Shown: positions 1 through 7,305 of the stretch, piece by piece
Position numbering within the stretch: the stretch's first letter is position 1
How the letters are laid out: each line of letters begins with the position of its first letter
Assembly: GCA_964611645.1 (NCBI GenBank)
Contig: CAZTAO010000043.1
Span: 1-40,061 of the forward strand
Source: CAZTAO01 sp964611645
GTDB taxonomy: Bacteria > Armatimonadota > UBA5829
Length of the DNA stretch: 40,061 nt
Reading direction: 5' to 3'
Translations under genes and position numbers: made by a program
Notes under the pieces: generated by a model
Database searches by the model: none
The model's input: the letters and a program-made list of their open reading frames with translations, nothing else
Told to the model about the DNA's origin: nothing

Positions 1-376
1 CCATAGACACAGTTTACCTCATTTCTGTGTCCAAGAAAAACCGGGGGCGGGGCAATTACTGTACTCTATCTCTGTACTCGTACCGTGTTTTATACTCTCA
101 GTATATAAAGAGTTAGAAACACTTCCACCACTTCCACCATCTCCACCACGGTCAGTTGCTTCGTAAATATCTAGGGGCTGGCTTTCTGCGGCCAATGCCA
201 GGTTCCTGACTTTTCAATGCTAGTAGTCGCGCTCACGGGTAAAGAACTCGTTACCGCACGGGCAGGACCCGAATGCCCCGTGACTTGACTTGATCCCTGT
301 TGGAGAGCGTTCATGACACCAAACCACTTCCGAATGGAGAGAATCGTATCCGGAAGCAACGTGTGAAGGAGATGCA
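1..376. other. Non-coding leader region upstream of the recombinase module
   Basis: I see no convincing gene here. Bases 121-147 are three 9-bp direct repeats of the type ACTTCCACC (third copy ATCTCCACC). AT-rich sequence at about 86-110 could hold a promoter (TATACT at 91-96), but no matching -35 box is present. A good Shine-Dalgarno sequence, AAGGAG at 366-371, lies 5 bases before the ATG at 377. Large serine recombinase genes often sit next to their attachment site, so an att site may lie here, but I cannot define its core from one copy. Confidence 0.5.
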
Positions 377-904
377 ATGAGGAATAGTACTAGAAGGATT
401 ACAGCCGATATGACCAATGGCGCCCCTGACTCAGTCTTAAAGCAGATCGCTGACCTGGACAACCTGACATACAACCAACTATGTGAACGCTGGCGCACGC
501 TCTTCGAAAAAGACCCGACGGCCAGTAACCGGCCGTATCTCATCAAGCGATTGGCGTACCGTATCCAGGAGATTGCCTATGGCGGCCTGTCTGACAATGC
601 CCGCAAGACAATAGACGGCATCCTTGACGCCCGTGTCTTCGACGAGAACGGGGGGCGATTGAACGGACGACGCCCTGAGAAGATGTACAAAGCTGGTGTG
701 CCGATCCCGGGCACTCGGTTTATACGGGAATGGAAGGAGCGCACATACGAGGTAACAGTGGTCAGCGGAGGCTTTGAATTCGAGGGGCGGCGCTACCGCT
801 CCTTATCAGCGATAGCGCAGGCTATTACCGGCACCCACTGGAATGGGCGCGCATTCTTCGGTCTGAAGAAGACCCACGAGAAGAAAGCGAGGACTACAAC
901 ATGA
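377..904 (+). CDS. DUF2924 domain protein, first gene of the recombinase module
   Basis: A 175-residue soluble protein of the DUF2924 family. The signature is in the C-terminal half: a basic stretch followed by REW, an aromatic/Val-rich segment with GFEFEGRRYRSLSAIA at about residues 130-147, and ITGTHWNGRAFFGL near the end. The family usually lies directly upstream of a serine recombinase in phage-like or integrative elements, as here. Its function is unknown; DNA binding or assistance to recombination is an inference from context. The start is set by AAGGAG 5 bases upstream. Its stop overlaps the recombinase start in an ATGA (901-904), so the two are probably translationally coupled. Confidence 0.88.
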   Translation: MRNSTRRITADMTNGAPDSVLKQIADLDNLTYNQLCERWRTLFEKDPTASNRPYLIKRLAYRIQEIAYGGLSDNARKTIDGILDARVFDENGGRLNGRRPEKMYKAGVPIPGTRFIREWKERTYEVTVVSGGFEFEGRRYRSLSAIAQAITGTHWNGRAFFGLKKTHEKKARTTT

Positions 905-2298
905 ACAAGCCGCCAGTCACAACAACTACCCCGCGCGTTCGCTGTGCCATCTACACGCGCAAGTCGACCGAGGAGGGTCTGGACAGCGACTTCAATTCTC
1001 TAGACGCTCAGCGTGAGTCCGGAGAGGCATTCGTTGCCAGTCAGCGCCACGAGGGCTGGACCGTTATGCCACAGAAATATGATGATGGCGGCTTCTCCGG
1101 TGGAGATATGGAGCGGCCTGCCCTCGAACGGCTGCTGGAGGATGTGGAGACTCACCGGGTCGACTGCGTCGTGGTTTACAAGGTCGACCGGCTGTCCCGG
1201 TCGCTGCTGGACTTCGCCAGGATAATGGAGGTCTTCGACAACAATGGCGTGTCCTTTGTATCTGTGACTCAATCGTTTTCCACGACCTCCTCAATGGGCA
1301 GGCTCACCCTCAATATTTTATTAAGTTTTGCGCAATTTGAGCGCGAGATCATCGGCGAGAGGATCCGTGACAAAGTGGCAGCCGCGAAGCGCAAAGGGAA
1401 ATTCACTGGCGGTACTCCGCCATTGGGATACGATGTACATCCGGAAGAAACGCGCCTGATAGTTAATCCCGAGGAAGCTAAGACCGTGCGCCACATCTTC
1501 AGACGATTCACCGAGACTGGTTCCCCACTAACCATCGCCGCCGAACTCAACAAGAAGGGCATCACGACCAAAGCCTGGAAGACCAAGAACGGCGTGTTCC
1601 GCGAAGGCAAGTCGTGGAACAAGGCTCACATCTACCGGGTGCTTTACAACCGGACATACATCGGCGAGGTGATTCACAAAGACCAGACGTATCCAGGGGA
1701 GCACGAAGCCATAGTGAATGAAAGACTGTGGCGAAAGGCGCATGATGTGATTGGGGAGAATGCCCGGACCCGCGTTCAACACGCCCGGGCCAAGGAGCCA
1801 TCATTGCTTCGAGGCATCATTCGGTGCGGAGCCTGTGATTCAGCGATGAGTCCAGTGTCGGCTCAGAGCCGAGGGAAGTACTATCGATACTACACCTGCT
1901 GCAAGGCCTCGAAGAATGGTACTGATTCCTGTCCTGTCGGGTCAGTGCCGGCCGGAGAAATCGAGGGCGCAGTAATGGCGCAATTGCGGGGCATCTTCAT
2001 CTCGCCGGAAATGGTGGCTCAGACGCACAGGTCCATGTGCGCGCAGGCTGTGGGATATGGCGACGATCTGTACGGTATCTCAGAAGACGAAGTCCGGCGA
2101 GCGCTCCACGATGTAAGTTCAGTGTGGGATGAACTGTATCCGCCGGAGCAGATACGAATAGTTCATCTACTCGTCGAACGCGTAACGGTCACGCGCAGTG
2201 GGATTTCCGTGACAGTAAGGGCAGGAGGTTTGCATTCATTGGTGGCGGAAATGAAAGAGGATGGTGCCGATGCCATCATTCCGGGATGGACGCTGTGA
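901..2298 (+). CDS. Large serine recombinase (resolvase/invertase superfamily)
   Basis: A 465-residue site-specific recombinase that would cut and rejoin DNA through a phosphoserine link. The N-terminal resolvase domain covers about residues 12-160. The catalytic Ser is Ser22 in YTRKSTEEG, followed by SLDAQRE, the DGGFSG loop and the VYKVDRLSRS motif. The Recombinase domain follows (about 185-290: GTPPLGYDV, HIYRVLYNRTYIGE). A zinc beta-ribbon is next, with CGAC and later Cys residues (CC, SCP). The C-terminus ends with the LYPPEQIRIVHLLVERV segment typical of the subfamily found beside DUF2924. All catalytic motifs are intact. It overlaps its upstream neighbour by 4 bases and its downstream neighbour by 13. 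It is probably the integrase of an integrative element that extends beyond the left edge or has decayed. Confidence 0.95.
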   Translation: MNKPPVTTTTPRVRCAIYTRKSTEEGLDSDFNSLDAQRESGEAFVASQRHEGWTVMPQKYDDGGFSGGDMERPALERLLEDVETHRVDCVVVYKVDRLSRSLLDFARIMEVFDNNGVSFVSVTQSFSTTSSMGRLTLNILLSFAQFEREIIGERIRDKVAAAKRKGKFTGGTPPLGYDVHPEETRLIVNPEEAKTVRHIFRRFTETGSPLTIAAELNKKGITTKAWKTKNGVFREGKSWNKAHIYRVLYNRTYIGEVIHKDQTYPGEHEAIVNERLWRKAHDVIGENARTRVQHARAKEPSLLRGIIRCGACDSAMSPVSAQSRGKYYRYYTCCKASKNGTDSCPVGSVPAGEIEGAVMAQLRGIFISPEMVAQTHRSMCAQAVGYGDDLYGISEDEVRRALHDVSSVWDELYPPEQIRIVHLLVERVTVTRSGISVTVRAGGLHSLVAEMKEDGADAIIPGWTL

Positions 2299-2711
2299 GT
2301 ATTACCAACAATGCTCCGAGGGACCAACTTATCACCGTAACCGTGCCCATCCAGATGAAGAGGCGTGCCGGCAGACGACGCATCGTCGTCACGGAACAAG
2401 TGCCATCCCGCCAGGTCGCCCGCACCTACTCCGAGTCGCTCGCCCTGGCCATCGCCCGCGCCCACCACTGGAAGGGGTTGATAGACTCAGGGAAGTTTGC
2501 ATCCTTGTCAGAGCTAGCCACAGCGATAGGACTGGCCGTCTCCTACGCCGCGAGAATCTATCGCCTCACATACCTGGCCCCAGACATCATTGAGGCGATT
2601 CTCGATGGGCGTGAGCCGGAGGGATTGTCCATGCGTGTGTTATGCAAGCCAGTGCCGGCGGAATGGATAGAGCAAAGGGAGCGGTTGGGGTTTCCACGTG
2701 TCTTTGTGTAG
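2286..2711 (+). CDS. Small helix-turn-helix protein downstream of serine recombinase
   Basis: A 141-residue protein of unknown function. The N-terminal part (about 20-45) is very basic, with a KRRAGRRR run. A central helix-turn-helix-like segment is seen at about 83-120 (SLSELATAIGLAVSYAARIYRL, then LAPDIIEAILDG). The C-terminus has the WIEQRERLGF ending common in proteins encoded just after recombinases of this type. The start lies 13 bases inside the recombinase gene, so translation is probably coupled. By position and basic character it may be a DNA-binding accessory factor, for example a recombination directionality factor or a repressor. That is inference; I see no direct evidence for either. 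Confidence 0.8.
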   Translation: MDAVSITNNAPRDQLITVTVPIQMKRRAGRRRIVVTEQVPSRQVARTYSESLALAIARAHHWKGLIDSGKFASLSELATAIGLAVSYAARIYRLTYLAPDIIEAILDGREPEGLSMRVLCKPVPAEWIEQRERLGFPRVFV

Positions 2712-2785
2712 GATACTATGAAGCGAGCAGGGTGAGTAGGTGCCGGGGAGACAGAGAACTACTATTGCGACTTGTGTATTGCGAC

Positions 2786-2814
2786 TTGACGCTGGACTGA
2801 ACTTGCAGTAAGAT
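2786..2814 (+). promoter_or_regulatory. Probable sigma-70 promoter of the SLH-porin gene
   Basis: A -35 box TTGACG (2786-2791) and a -10 box TAAGAT (2809-2814) are separated by exactly 17 bases. Transcription would start near 2821, giving a leader of about 208 bases before the porin ATG. A 12-bp direct repeat, TATTGCGACTTG at 2763-2774 and again at 2777-2788, has a 14-base period, and its second copy runs into the -35 box. That arrangement could be an operator. Confidence 0.6.
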
Positions 2815-2869
2815 TTCCATTGGGCTGTTATAGATATATGTCAGCGCAGGCAGAAAGGGGGTGATATCC

Positions 2870-3013
2870 TTGAATTCGCCTGTAAGTGCTGGCAATAGCA
2901 GCCAGGCGGAAAGATCGATGGAAGACTGCATCGAGCAAGCGGCAGGTAACGTGGACACTGATGCAAAATTCGATACGCGGTCTTCTGGAAGAAACCCTCT
3001 CTGCGGTAACTGA
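2870..3013 (+). CDS. Possible 47-residue leader peptide in the porin 5' region
   Basis: An open frame from TTG (2870) to TGA (3011-3013). It is preceded by GGGGGTGAT (2857-2865), nearly the full anti-Shine-Dalgarno complement, 8 bases from core to TTG. An in-frame GTG at 2861 is too close to that site. The deduced peptide is hydrophilic, begins MNSPVSAG, contains two Cys (positions 20 and 45) and has no membrane segment or recognisable domain. Its stop lies 3 bases before the AAGGAG (3017-3022) of the porin gene, so it could couple translation or act as a leader. It may be chance: the frame is short, has no ATG, and I recognise no family. Confidence 0.35.
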   Translation: MNSPVSAGNSSQAERSMEDCIEQAAGNVDTDAKFDTRSSGRNPLCGN

Positions 3014-3028
3014 ATCAAGGAGAACAAA

Positions 3029-4861
3029 ATGAAGAAGACACTGTATCTAGTGATCGCACTGAGTTTACTGTGTGTAGCTCCGATCTGCGCTCAGACAACG
3101 TTCACAGATGTGCCGGGCGAGCATTGGGCCTATGATGCCGTTGAAACGCTTCAGGCCAAGGGCATCGTCCAGGGCTATCCAGATGGGACATTCCAAGGCA
3201 AACGAACCATGAGCAGATATGAGCTGGCTACGGTCATCGCTCGTTTGCTTCAGCAGATGCCATCGGCACAGGATACGAGCAACCTGGCGACAAAGGCGGA
3301 GTTGGATGCGCTCAAGGCCAAGTTCCCGGCCCTGGCGACACCTATACCTGGGACGGTGGACCTCAGTCCCCTTGCAACCAAGGATGACGTTGCAGTGATC
3401 AGCAAACTAGTTGACGGTTTCAAGAGCGAACTGCAGTCACTAGGCATTGACGTTGACCAGACAGAGCGAGACCTCGCTGCCCTCGGTGCCAGAATTGACG
3501 CCATCGAGGCCGAATTGAAGAGGATTCGCTTCACTGGAGTACTCAATGTCGCGGTCAAAGCCAACTGGGATAACACAAGCTACTCCGACTTCCCTGCGCA
3601 CATCTTCCGTGACATCGATGGCCGCAGAGAGAATCGGGCCGGAGGTCTCTCATCTGGCGGCTTCCGCGATGTGAACGTATATCGTGACTTCGACCTGAAC
3701 CTGGTAGGTAGAGTCAACGAAACCACCACTGCCAACGCGACGCTCAACTTTGGCAACTACATCAACTACCTCAACACAGGCACTAGCCCTGGGGCGATTG
3801 ATGCGTTTGTGCCTTACTACATGAACATAGCTACCGACCTCGGGTTTGGTCAACTGACAGTCGGCCGCTTCCCACTGCAGTTGACCAACTACACGTTCAA
3901 GATGCCGGTTGCGGACAGCTATGTCAACCTGGCTAAGACAACCAGCGGTAACAGGCCGGTAGATGGCGCTATGCTCAAGACTGGTCTGCTCGGAATTGAC
4001 TGGGCTTTCTTCGCTGCTCAGCACGAGAAGGTCCCGACATACACTGCGTTTGGAACTCCCGTCTACGGCGTTCCGTTCACTCAGTCCGCTGGTGTGCAGT
4101 TGGGCATAGGCCTGCCTGCCAGCATCAAGCTGGGCGCAACCTACTACCAGGGCTGGGACAAGAACGCTTACAAGACCGCCTCCACTGATCTCTTCGAGTA
4201 CATCAGTGGCGACATTGCCGTTCCGATTCCGTTCGTGAACGGAATGGAACTCACTGGAAGCTGGACCCAGGCTAGTCAGAAGGCCCTGGGAGTGAAGGTT
4301 GTTGACGATGACAACGAAGCATGGGAAGGCCGTTTGGCATTCCCGATCGCCGGCCTTAAGCTCGGCGTTGGCTACAGAGATATCGCCGACAATTTCGTGG
4401 CTCCTGGCGCTTGGGACAAGATCGCCTTCGTCAACAACCCTGTCAACGTCAAGGGTATCAACGCTGACCTCGCCTACAACTTCAGCGACAAGTTCTCCGT
4501 GAATGTCGGCGGACAGTTCCTGAAGCTTAGGGAGTCTGAGACCTTCACATCATCCCTTGGTCTGGCGACCAAGGACGACAAGCTCAACCAGTATAAGGGT
4601 GGTGTGAACTATGCCTTCAGCGGCAACGACGCCATCGGCCTGAACGCTGAGTTGGTCGTCGTCGACGCTAAGTCTAGGCTGGCGGGCTTCGACAAGCCCA
4701 CCATCTCCTACCTCACACTCGACTGGGCTCGCAAGCTCGGTGAGAATGCTAACCTCAAGGTCGGCTATCAACTGATCCAGATGGATTCGGGTGCTCCGTC
4801 AGGACCCTCCGAGAGCTTCAAGGGCCAGGTTGGAGTGGTTCAGCTCGGCGTTTCCTTCTAG
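3029..4861 (+). CDS. SLH-domain outer-membrane porin
   Basis: A 610-residue outer-membrane protein. Residues 1-22 are a signal peptide (MKKTLYLVIALSLL, cleavage after CA-Q or nearby). One SLH domain follows at about 24-70 (TFTDVPGEHWAYDAVETL, GYPDGTFQGKRTMSRYELATVIARLL). A coiled-coil linker is at about 90-165 (TKAELDAL, TERDLAALGARIDAIEAELKRI). The rest is a beta-barrel of alternating aromatic strands, ending in QLGVSF with the C-terminal Phe recognised by the Bam machinery. In relatives (OmpM, Slp types) the SLH domain binds peptidoglycan-linked polymer, tethering the outer membrane to the wall, and the barrel is a pore. AAGGAG at 3017-3022 fixes the start. It has its own promoter and is probably highly expressed. 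Confidence 0.95.
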   Translation: MKKTLYLVIALSLLCVAPICAQTTFTDVPGEHWAYDAVETLQAKGIVQGYPDGTFQGKRTMSRYELATVIARLLQQMPSAQDTSNLATKAELDALKAKFPALATPIPGTVDLSPLATKDDVAVISKLVDGFKSELQSLGIDVDQTERDLAALGARIDAIEAELKRIRFTGVLNVAVKANWDNTSYSDFPAHIFRDIDGRRENRAGGLSSGGFRDVNVYRDFDLNLVGRVNETTTANATLNFGNYINYLNTGTSPGAIDAFVPYYMNIATDLGFGQLTVGRFPLQLTNYTFKMPVADSYVNLAKTTSGNRPVDGAMLKTGLLGIDWAFFAAQHEKVPTYTAFGTPVYGVPFTQSAGVQLGIGLPASIKLGATYYQGWDKNAYKTASTDLFEYISGDIAVPIPFVNGMELTGSWTQASQKALGVKVVDDDNEAWEGRLAFPIAGLKLGVGYRDIADNFVAPGAWDKIAFVNNPVNVKGINADLAYNFSDKFSVNVGGQFLKLRESETFTSSLGLATKDDKLNQYKGGVNYAFSGNDAIGLNAELVVVDAKSRLAGFDKPTISYLTLDWARKLGENANLKVGYQLIQMDSGAPSGPSESFKGQVGVVQLGVSF

Positions 4862-4874
4862 GGTTGTACCGCCT

Positions 4875-4906
4875 GAAAGCCCCTGGTGTGACAGCCGGGG
4901 GCTTTC
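4875..4906 (+). terminator. Hairpin after the SLH-porin gene, probable transcription end
   Basis: GAAAGCCCC (4875-4883) pairs perfectly with GGGGCTTTC (4898-4906), and the stem can be extended inward by a T-G wobble and further G-C pairs. It begins 13 bases after the porin stop codon. There is no T-run behind it, so it may work weakly, need a factor, or act as a 3'-protecting hairpin. Confidence 0.5.
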
Positions 4907-4991
4907 GCGGCATGGATAGGGCCATCGGCAAGCCGACCGGTACGGGATTCCTGTTATCTTGGCAGTTAGTGGCCCGACGACCCAATTCCGC

Positions 4992-5057
4992 ACTAATCGC
5001 TCACCAATTGCCTACCAATCGCTCACTAATCGCTCGCTAATCGCTCGGCTGATCGGC
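4992..5057. repeat. 11-bp tandem repeat, five clear units plus a degenerate sixth
   Basis: On the + strand the units are ACTAATCGCTC, ACCAATTGCCT, ACCAATCGCTC, ACTAATCGCTC and GCTAATCGCTC (4992-5046). A weaker unit, GGCTGATCGGC, follows at 5047-5057. On the - strand the unit reads GAGCGATTAGT/C. The last codons and the TAG stop of the gene ending at 5037 lie inside this array. Confidence 0.85.
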
Positions 5058-6380
5058 TTCGCCTAGCACGTAGCGTGCTGAACGACCTTCCCCGACTCGT
5101 CTAAGCATCTGGGAATTGGCCATTGATGCGAGATCTTCGAATGCTTGGGTTCTACCAAGGTTGAACAACCCACGATAGATGCCGGTCGTGATGCTGCCGT
5201 GTTCGCGAACATACGCCAGTGTCTGTCCTTGACGTTCATTGATGCCGATATCGGCTACTTCTTCTGGGCCAATCGCCGGCTTGCCAAAGCGCACAATGAA
5301 CGACCCCATCGCAGACACAAACTCTGGCTTCGGCATACCTCGCTCCTCACAAGCGCGGACAATCCGCAGAGTGCCTGTGCCCCAATGCTCGATGAGCCTC
5401 GCACGATGCATGGCCTCAGCCAGTCGCGGATTGCGCGGACGAGATGGATGCTCGCGATAGAGTTCCTCAACGGAGAGTCCGAATGGAAGCATTCCCGGGT
5501 TCCACACTTCTAGTCGGTCATCGTAGATGCGGACCTGCACGGTACCGGTCATCGTGTAGTCTCTGTGGCAGATGGCATTGGTGATCGCCTCGCGCACTGC
5601 ATCGGCGGGATACTCAGGAACGACCTCGTGCTCGGGTCTACCTGTAATCACGGGTTGCTGCCGGGTGTTGCGCGCGACAAACGCCAGCGCTTCTCCCAAC
5701 TGCGAGAATGCATCTTCGGTGAAACTTCTCTCATCGAGGAACCTCACTGAATCCGTTCCCAGAAACCTAGCGCACATCACCTGGGCTTCTACCACGTATC
5801 TGCCGGGGTGTGGGGTGAAAAGCAGTGCGGCGGCGTTGCAGGGCTCGTCGCCAGCAAGCAGATTCAGGTTCTGCATTACACTTTCCGTCGACGTGCCGGT
5901 GTCCTGCCCAGCGCGCTTGAGGAACGATGTTACTAGCTCTCGATCAATGCCATCCACCGTCAAGCCACGGCAAGGCAGCGAATCCCAAGTCCGTCCCGAG
6001 GTTACTTCCATTAGGCGTTTGGTTTCCTCGCGAGACAGCTTCTGGTTCGTTCTGCCGACGCGCTTCAGCGGACGGGCAAAAGCACAGACCGGTTTGACCG
6101 GACTCTCTTCGACTGTCACGGCGATCACGGCTGTGCTGTCTACGCTGTCATATGAAATGGATGGGAACTGTGGCGGGTCCGTGTTATCCCTGATGTAATT
6201 GGCGAGGTCTTCCAGAGTCCTGTTCCCGATCTGTACCCCGATTCTCACGCCGTCGTTGTTCACACCGACTCGTACAACGCCGCCCGACGCCGTGGCGAAC
6301 GCTGCCACGGATTCCGTGATCTCCTTGCGCTCGGACAAGGACAGCTTGTTTTCGGTTGTCTCTGATTCCTTGGTATTCAC
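5037..6380 (-). CDS. AlbA_2 / HATPase_c_4 regulator (RecG-like C-terminal family)
   Basis: A 447-residue protein of the family often called ATP-binding or putative transcriptional regulator with AlbA_2 (Schlafen-type AAA_4) domain. The AlbA_2 fold is at about residues 8-110 (SERKEITESVAAFATASGG, VVRVGVNNDG). A GHKL ATPase-like domain is at about 255-365 (YPADAVREAITNAICHRDY, WNPGMLPFG, HWGTGTLRIVRACEERG). A winged helix is at about 383-440 (ERQGQTLAYVREHGSITTG). Such proteins are linked to stress responses, defence islands and mobile elements; the precise function is unknown. The start is GTG at 6380, chosen because an extended -10 element lies exactly 6 bases upstream and there is no Shine-Dalgarno sequence. 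The 3' end lies in an 11-bp tandem repeat. It is a single gene with no operon partner. Confidence 0.88.
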   Translation of the reverse strand: MNTKESETTENKLSLSERKEITESVAAFATASGGVVRVGVNNDGVRIGVQIGNRTLEDLANYIRDNTDPPQFPSISYDSVDSTAVIAVTVEESPVKPVCAFARPLKRVGRTNQKLSREETKRLMEVTSGRTWDSLPCRGLTVDGIDRELVTSFLKRAGQDTGTSTESVMQNLNLLAGDEPCNAAALLFTPHPGRYVVEAQVMCARFLGTDSVRFLDERSFTEDAFSQLGEALAFVARNTRQQPVITGRPEHEVVPEYPADAVREAITNAICHRDYTMTGTVQVRIYDDRLEVWNPGMLPFGLSVEELYREHPSRPRNPRLAEAMHRARLIEHWGTGTLRIVRACEERGMPKPEFVSAMGSFIVRFGKPAIGPEEVADIGINERQGQTLAYVREHGSITTGIYRGLFNLGRTQAFEDLASMANSQMLRRVGEGRSARYVLGEADQPSD

Positions 6381-6386
6381 AGCGCC

Positions 6387-6395
6387 ATTATACCA
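6387..6395 (-). promoter_or_regulatory. Extended -10 promoter for a leaderless transcript
   Basis: On the - strand the sequence reads TGGTATAAT, a perfect TATAAT with the extended TGn motif. Six bases (GGCGCT) separate it from the GTG start of the AlbA_2 gene, so transcription should begin at or next to the G of the start codon. No -35 box is evident, as is usual for extended -10 promoters, and no ribosome-binding site precedes the GTG. Confidence 0.65.
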
Positions 6396-6669
6396 CTGCT
6401 CAGCATTGTTTGGCTTCCAGTAACGCTCGCGGCAACGCCACTAGCCTCAAGCAACACTTCCTACTCCGAGCGTACTCATCAAGAAACACATCGCCAGCCC
6501 GCAATTTCGAGGCTAGAGACCGACCTGTGAACTCACCCCCCCGAGTTCAGAGCTTTCAGAGAGAAAGTGGCAGAACAGAGAATTTGGGGCCGAAATGTGG
6601 TCGAAATGGCCGGAGGTGCGTCCACAGGTCGAACGGTCAGCAACCCGCCGAATCTGTGGCTCCCAGCCT

Positions 6670-6808
6670 CGAATCCCACGCGTAAAACGGCAAAAAGCCC
6701 CGGGAGTCTAACTTCCCGAGGCTCTTGCAGAGAGAGCGTTTACTTCCTAGTTGTTGGTGGAGGAAATGATACGCCACAATTGGTCATCCGCACTTTTTTT
6801 GTGTGCCG
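6670..6808. repeat. Repeat block 1, copy A (139 bp)
   Basis: It matches 14727-14865 over exactly 139 bases with about 19 differences by my count. Most differences fall in three short patches: the terminator loop, bases near 6768 and bases near 6781. Both copies begin CGAATCCCACGCGTA and end with a seven-T run plus GTGTGCCG. Each contains the same - strand terminator stem. On the - strand both copies lie downstream of an operon's last gene. Confidence 0.85.
6692..6723 (-). terminator. Intrinsic terminator on the - strand, copy A
   Basis: Read on the - strand, AGCCTCGGGA (6723-6714), an 8-base loop and TCCCGGGGCT (6705-6696) form a 10-bp stem with one T-G wobble, followed by a T-run (6695-6692). 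It would end leftward transcription of the lipoprotein operon that stops at 7306. Confidence 0.7.
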
Positions 6809-7013
6809 AATTTGGGGCCAGAAAGCTGTGAACCCACCCTCTTTTCGATCATGCTTTTGCGGCATTTACCAGACGTCATGGACGTCGACCATTGACGTCG
6901 AAGGGGCGGTGTTTAGCCCCAAGAGCCGGTCCAGTCGACGTAATCTGACTTAACGCAGTGATAAGTGAGCGAGTTACCAGGAGGAGCGAAGGGCTCGCAT
7001 CCCGAGAGTCGAT

Positions 7014-7253
7014 CTGGTGCCTGAGCTATCACCCACAGACGCCACACGCTCACTCGCCGACATCACCACGGCGGGCGCCTCGTCACGTCTGCTTTGCTGC
7101 TGAGCGGTCCAATCCTTGGTTCCCGACGCCCCAAACTGCCTCGCCATGCTCCCGACCCCGGCAACACTCGGCTCTATTGACCGCCGAAAACCGAGCCCAT
7201 GCTGCCTCGAAGGACAGGAGAAGCGCCGGGATGGGGTTTTTGCGGCCCACAGG
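7014..7253. repeat. Repeat block 2, copy A
   Basis: Begins CTGGTGCCTGAGCTAT and ends with GTTTTTGCG(G/A)CC(C/T)ACAGG. It is closely matched by 14496-14714, which lacks the first 20 or so bases, and by a more diverged copy at 14926-15150. The last 17 bases are tandemly duplicated here (7236-7252 and 7253-7269) but single in the second copy. It starts about 50 bases after the lipoprotein stop codon in the direction of transcription. Confidence 0.8.
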
Positions 7254-7305
7254 TTTTTGCGACCTACAGGTCAGCTTTGCGCGTGGAATCACTCGGTTCA
7301 GCGGG

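Larger units (their letters stand above)
6396..7305. other. Long non-coding region between two - strand transcription units
   Basis: About 900 bases with no convincing gene. It holds repeat block 1 (6670-6808), block 2 (7014-7253), a - strand intrinsic terminator (6692-6723), three GACGTC palindromes (6872-6899) and a 17-bp tandem duplication (7236-7269). Short words recur: CTGTGAACTCACCCCC near 6525 resembles a word near 6826, and GAATTTGGGGCC occurs near 6580 and 6808. The stretch seems to be built from fragments of duplicated DNA. Confidence 0.6.

Noticed and set aside
220..546. 108-codon - strand frame across the start of the DUF2924 gene
   Set aside because: It overlaps a well-supported gene on the other strand and has no ribosome site or recognisable domain.
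4992..5057. Possible CRISPR array
   Set aside because: The units are 11 bp, directly abutting with no spacers, and no cas gene is present. It is a simple tandem repeat.
6667..6682. CTCGAATCCCACGCG resembles the 3' half of a tRNA (T-arm and acceptor)
   Set aside because: No D-arm, anticodon arm or 5' acceptor strand is found upstream, in either copy. At most it is a remnant at a repeat boundary.
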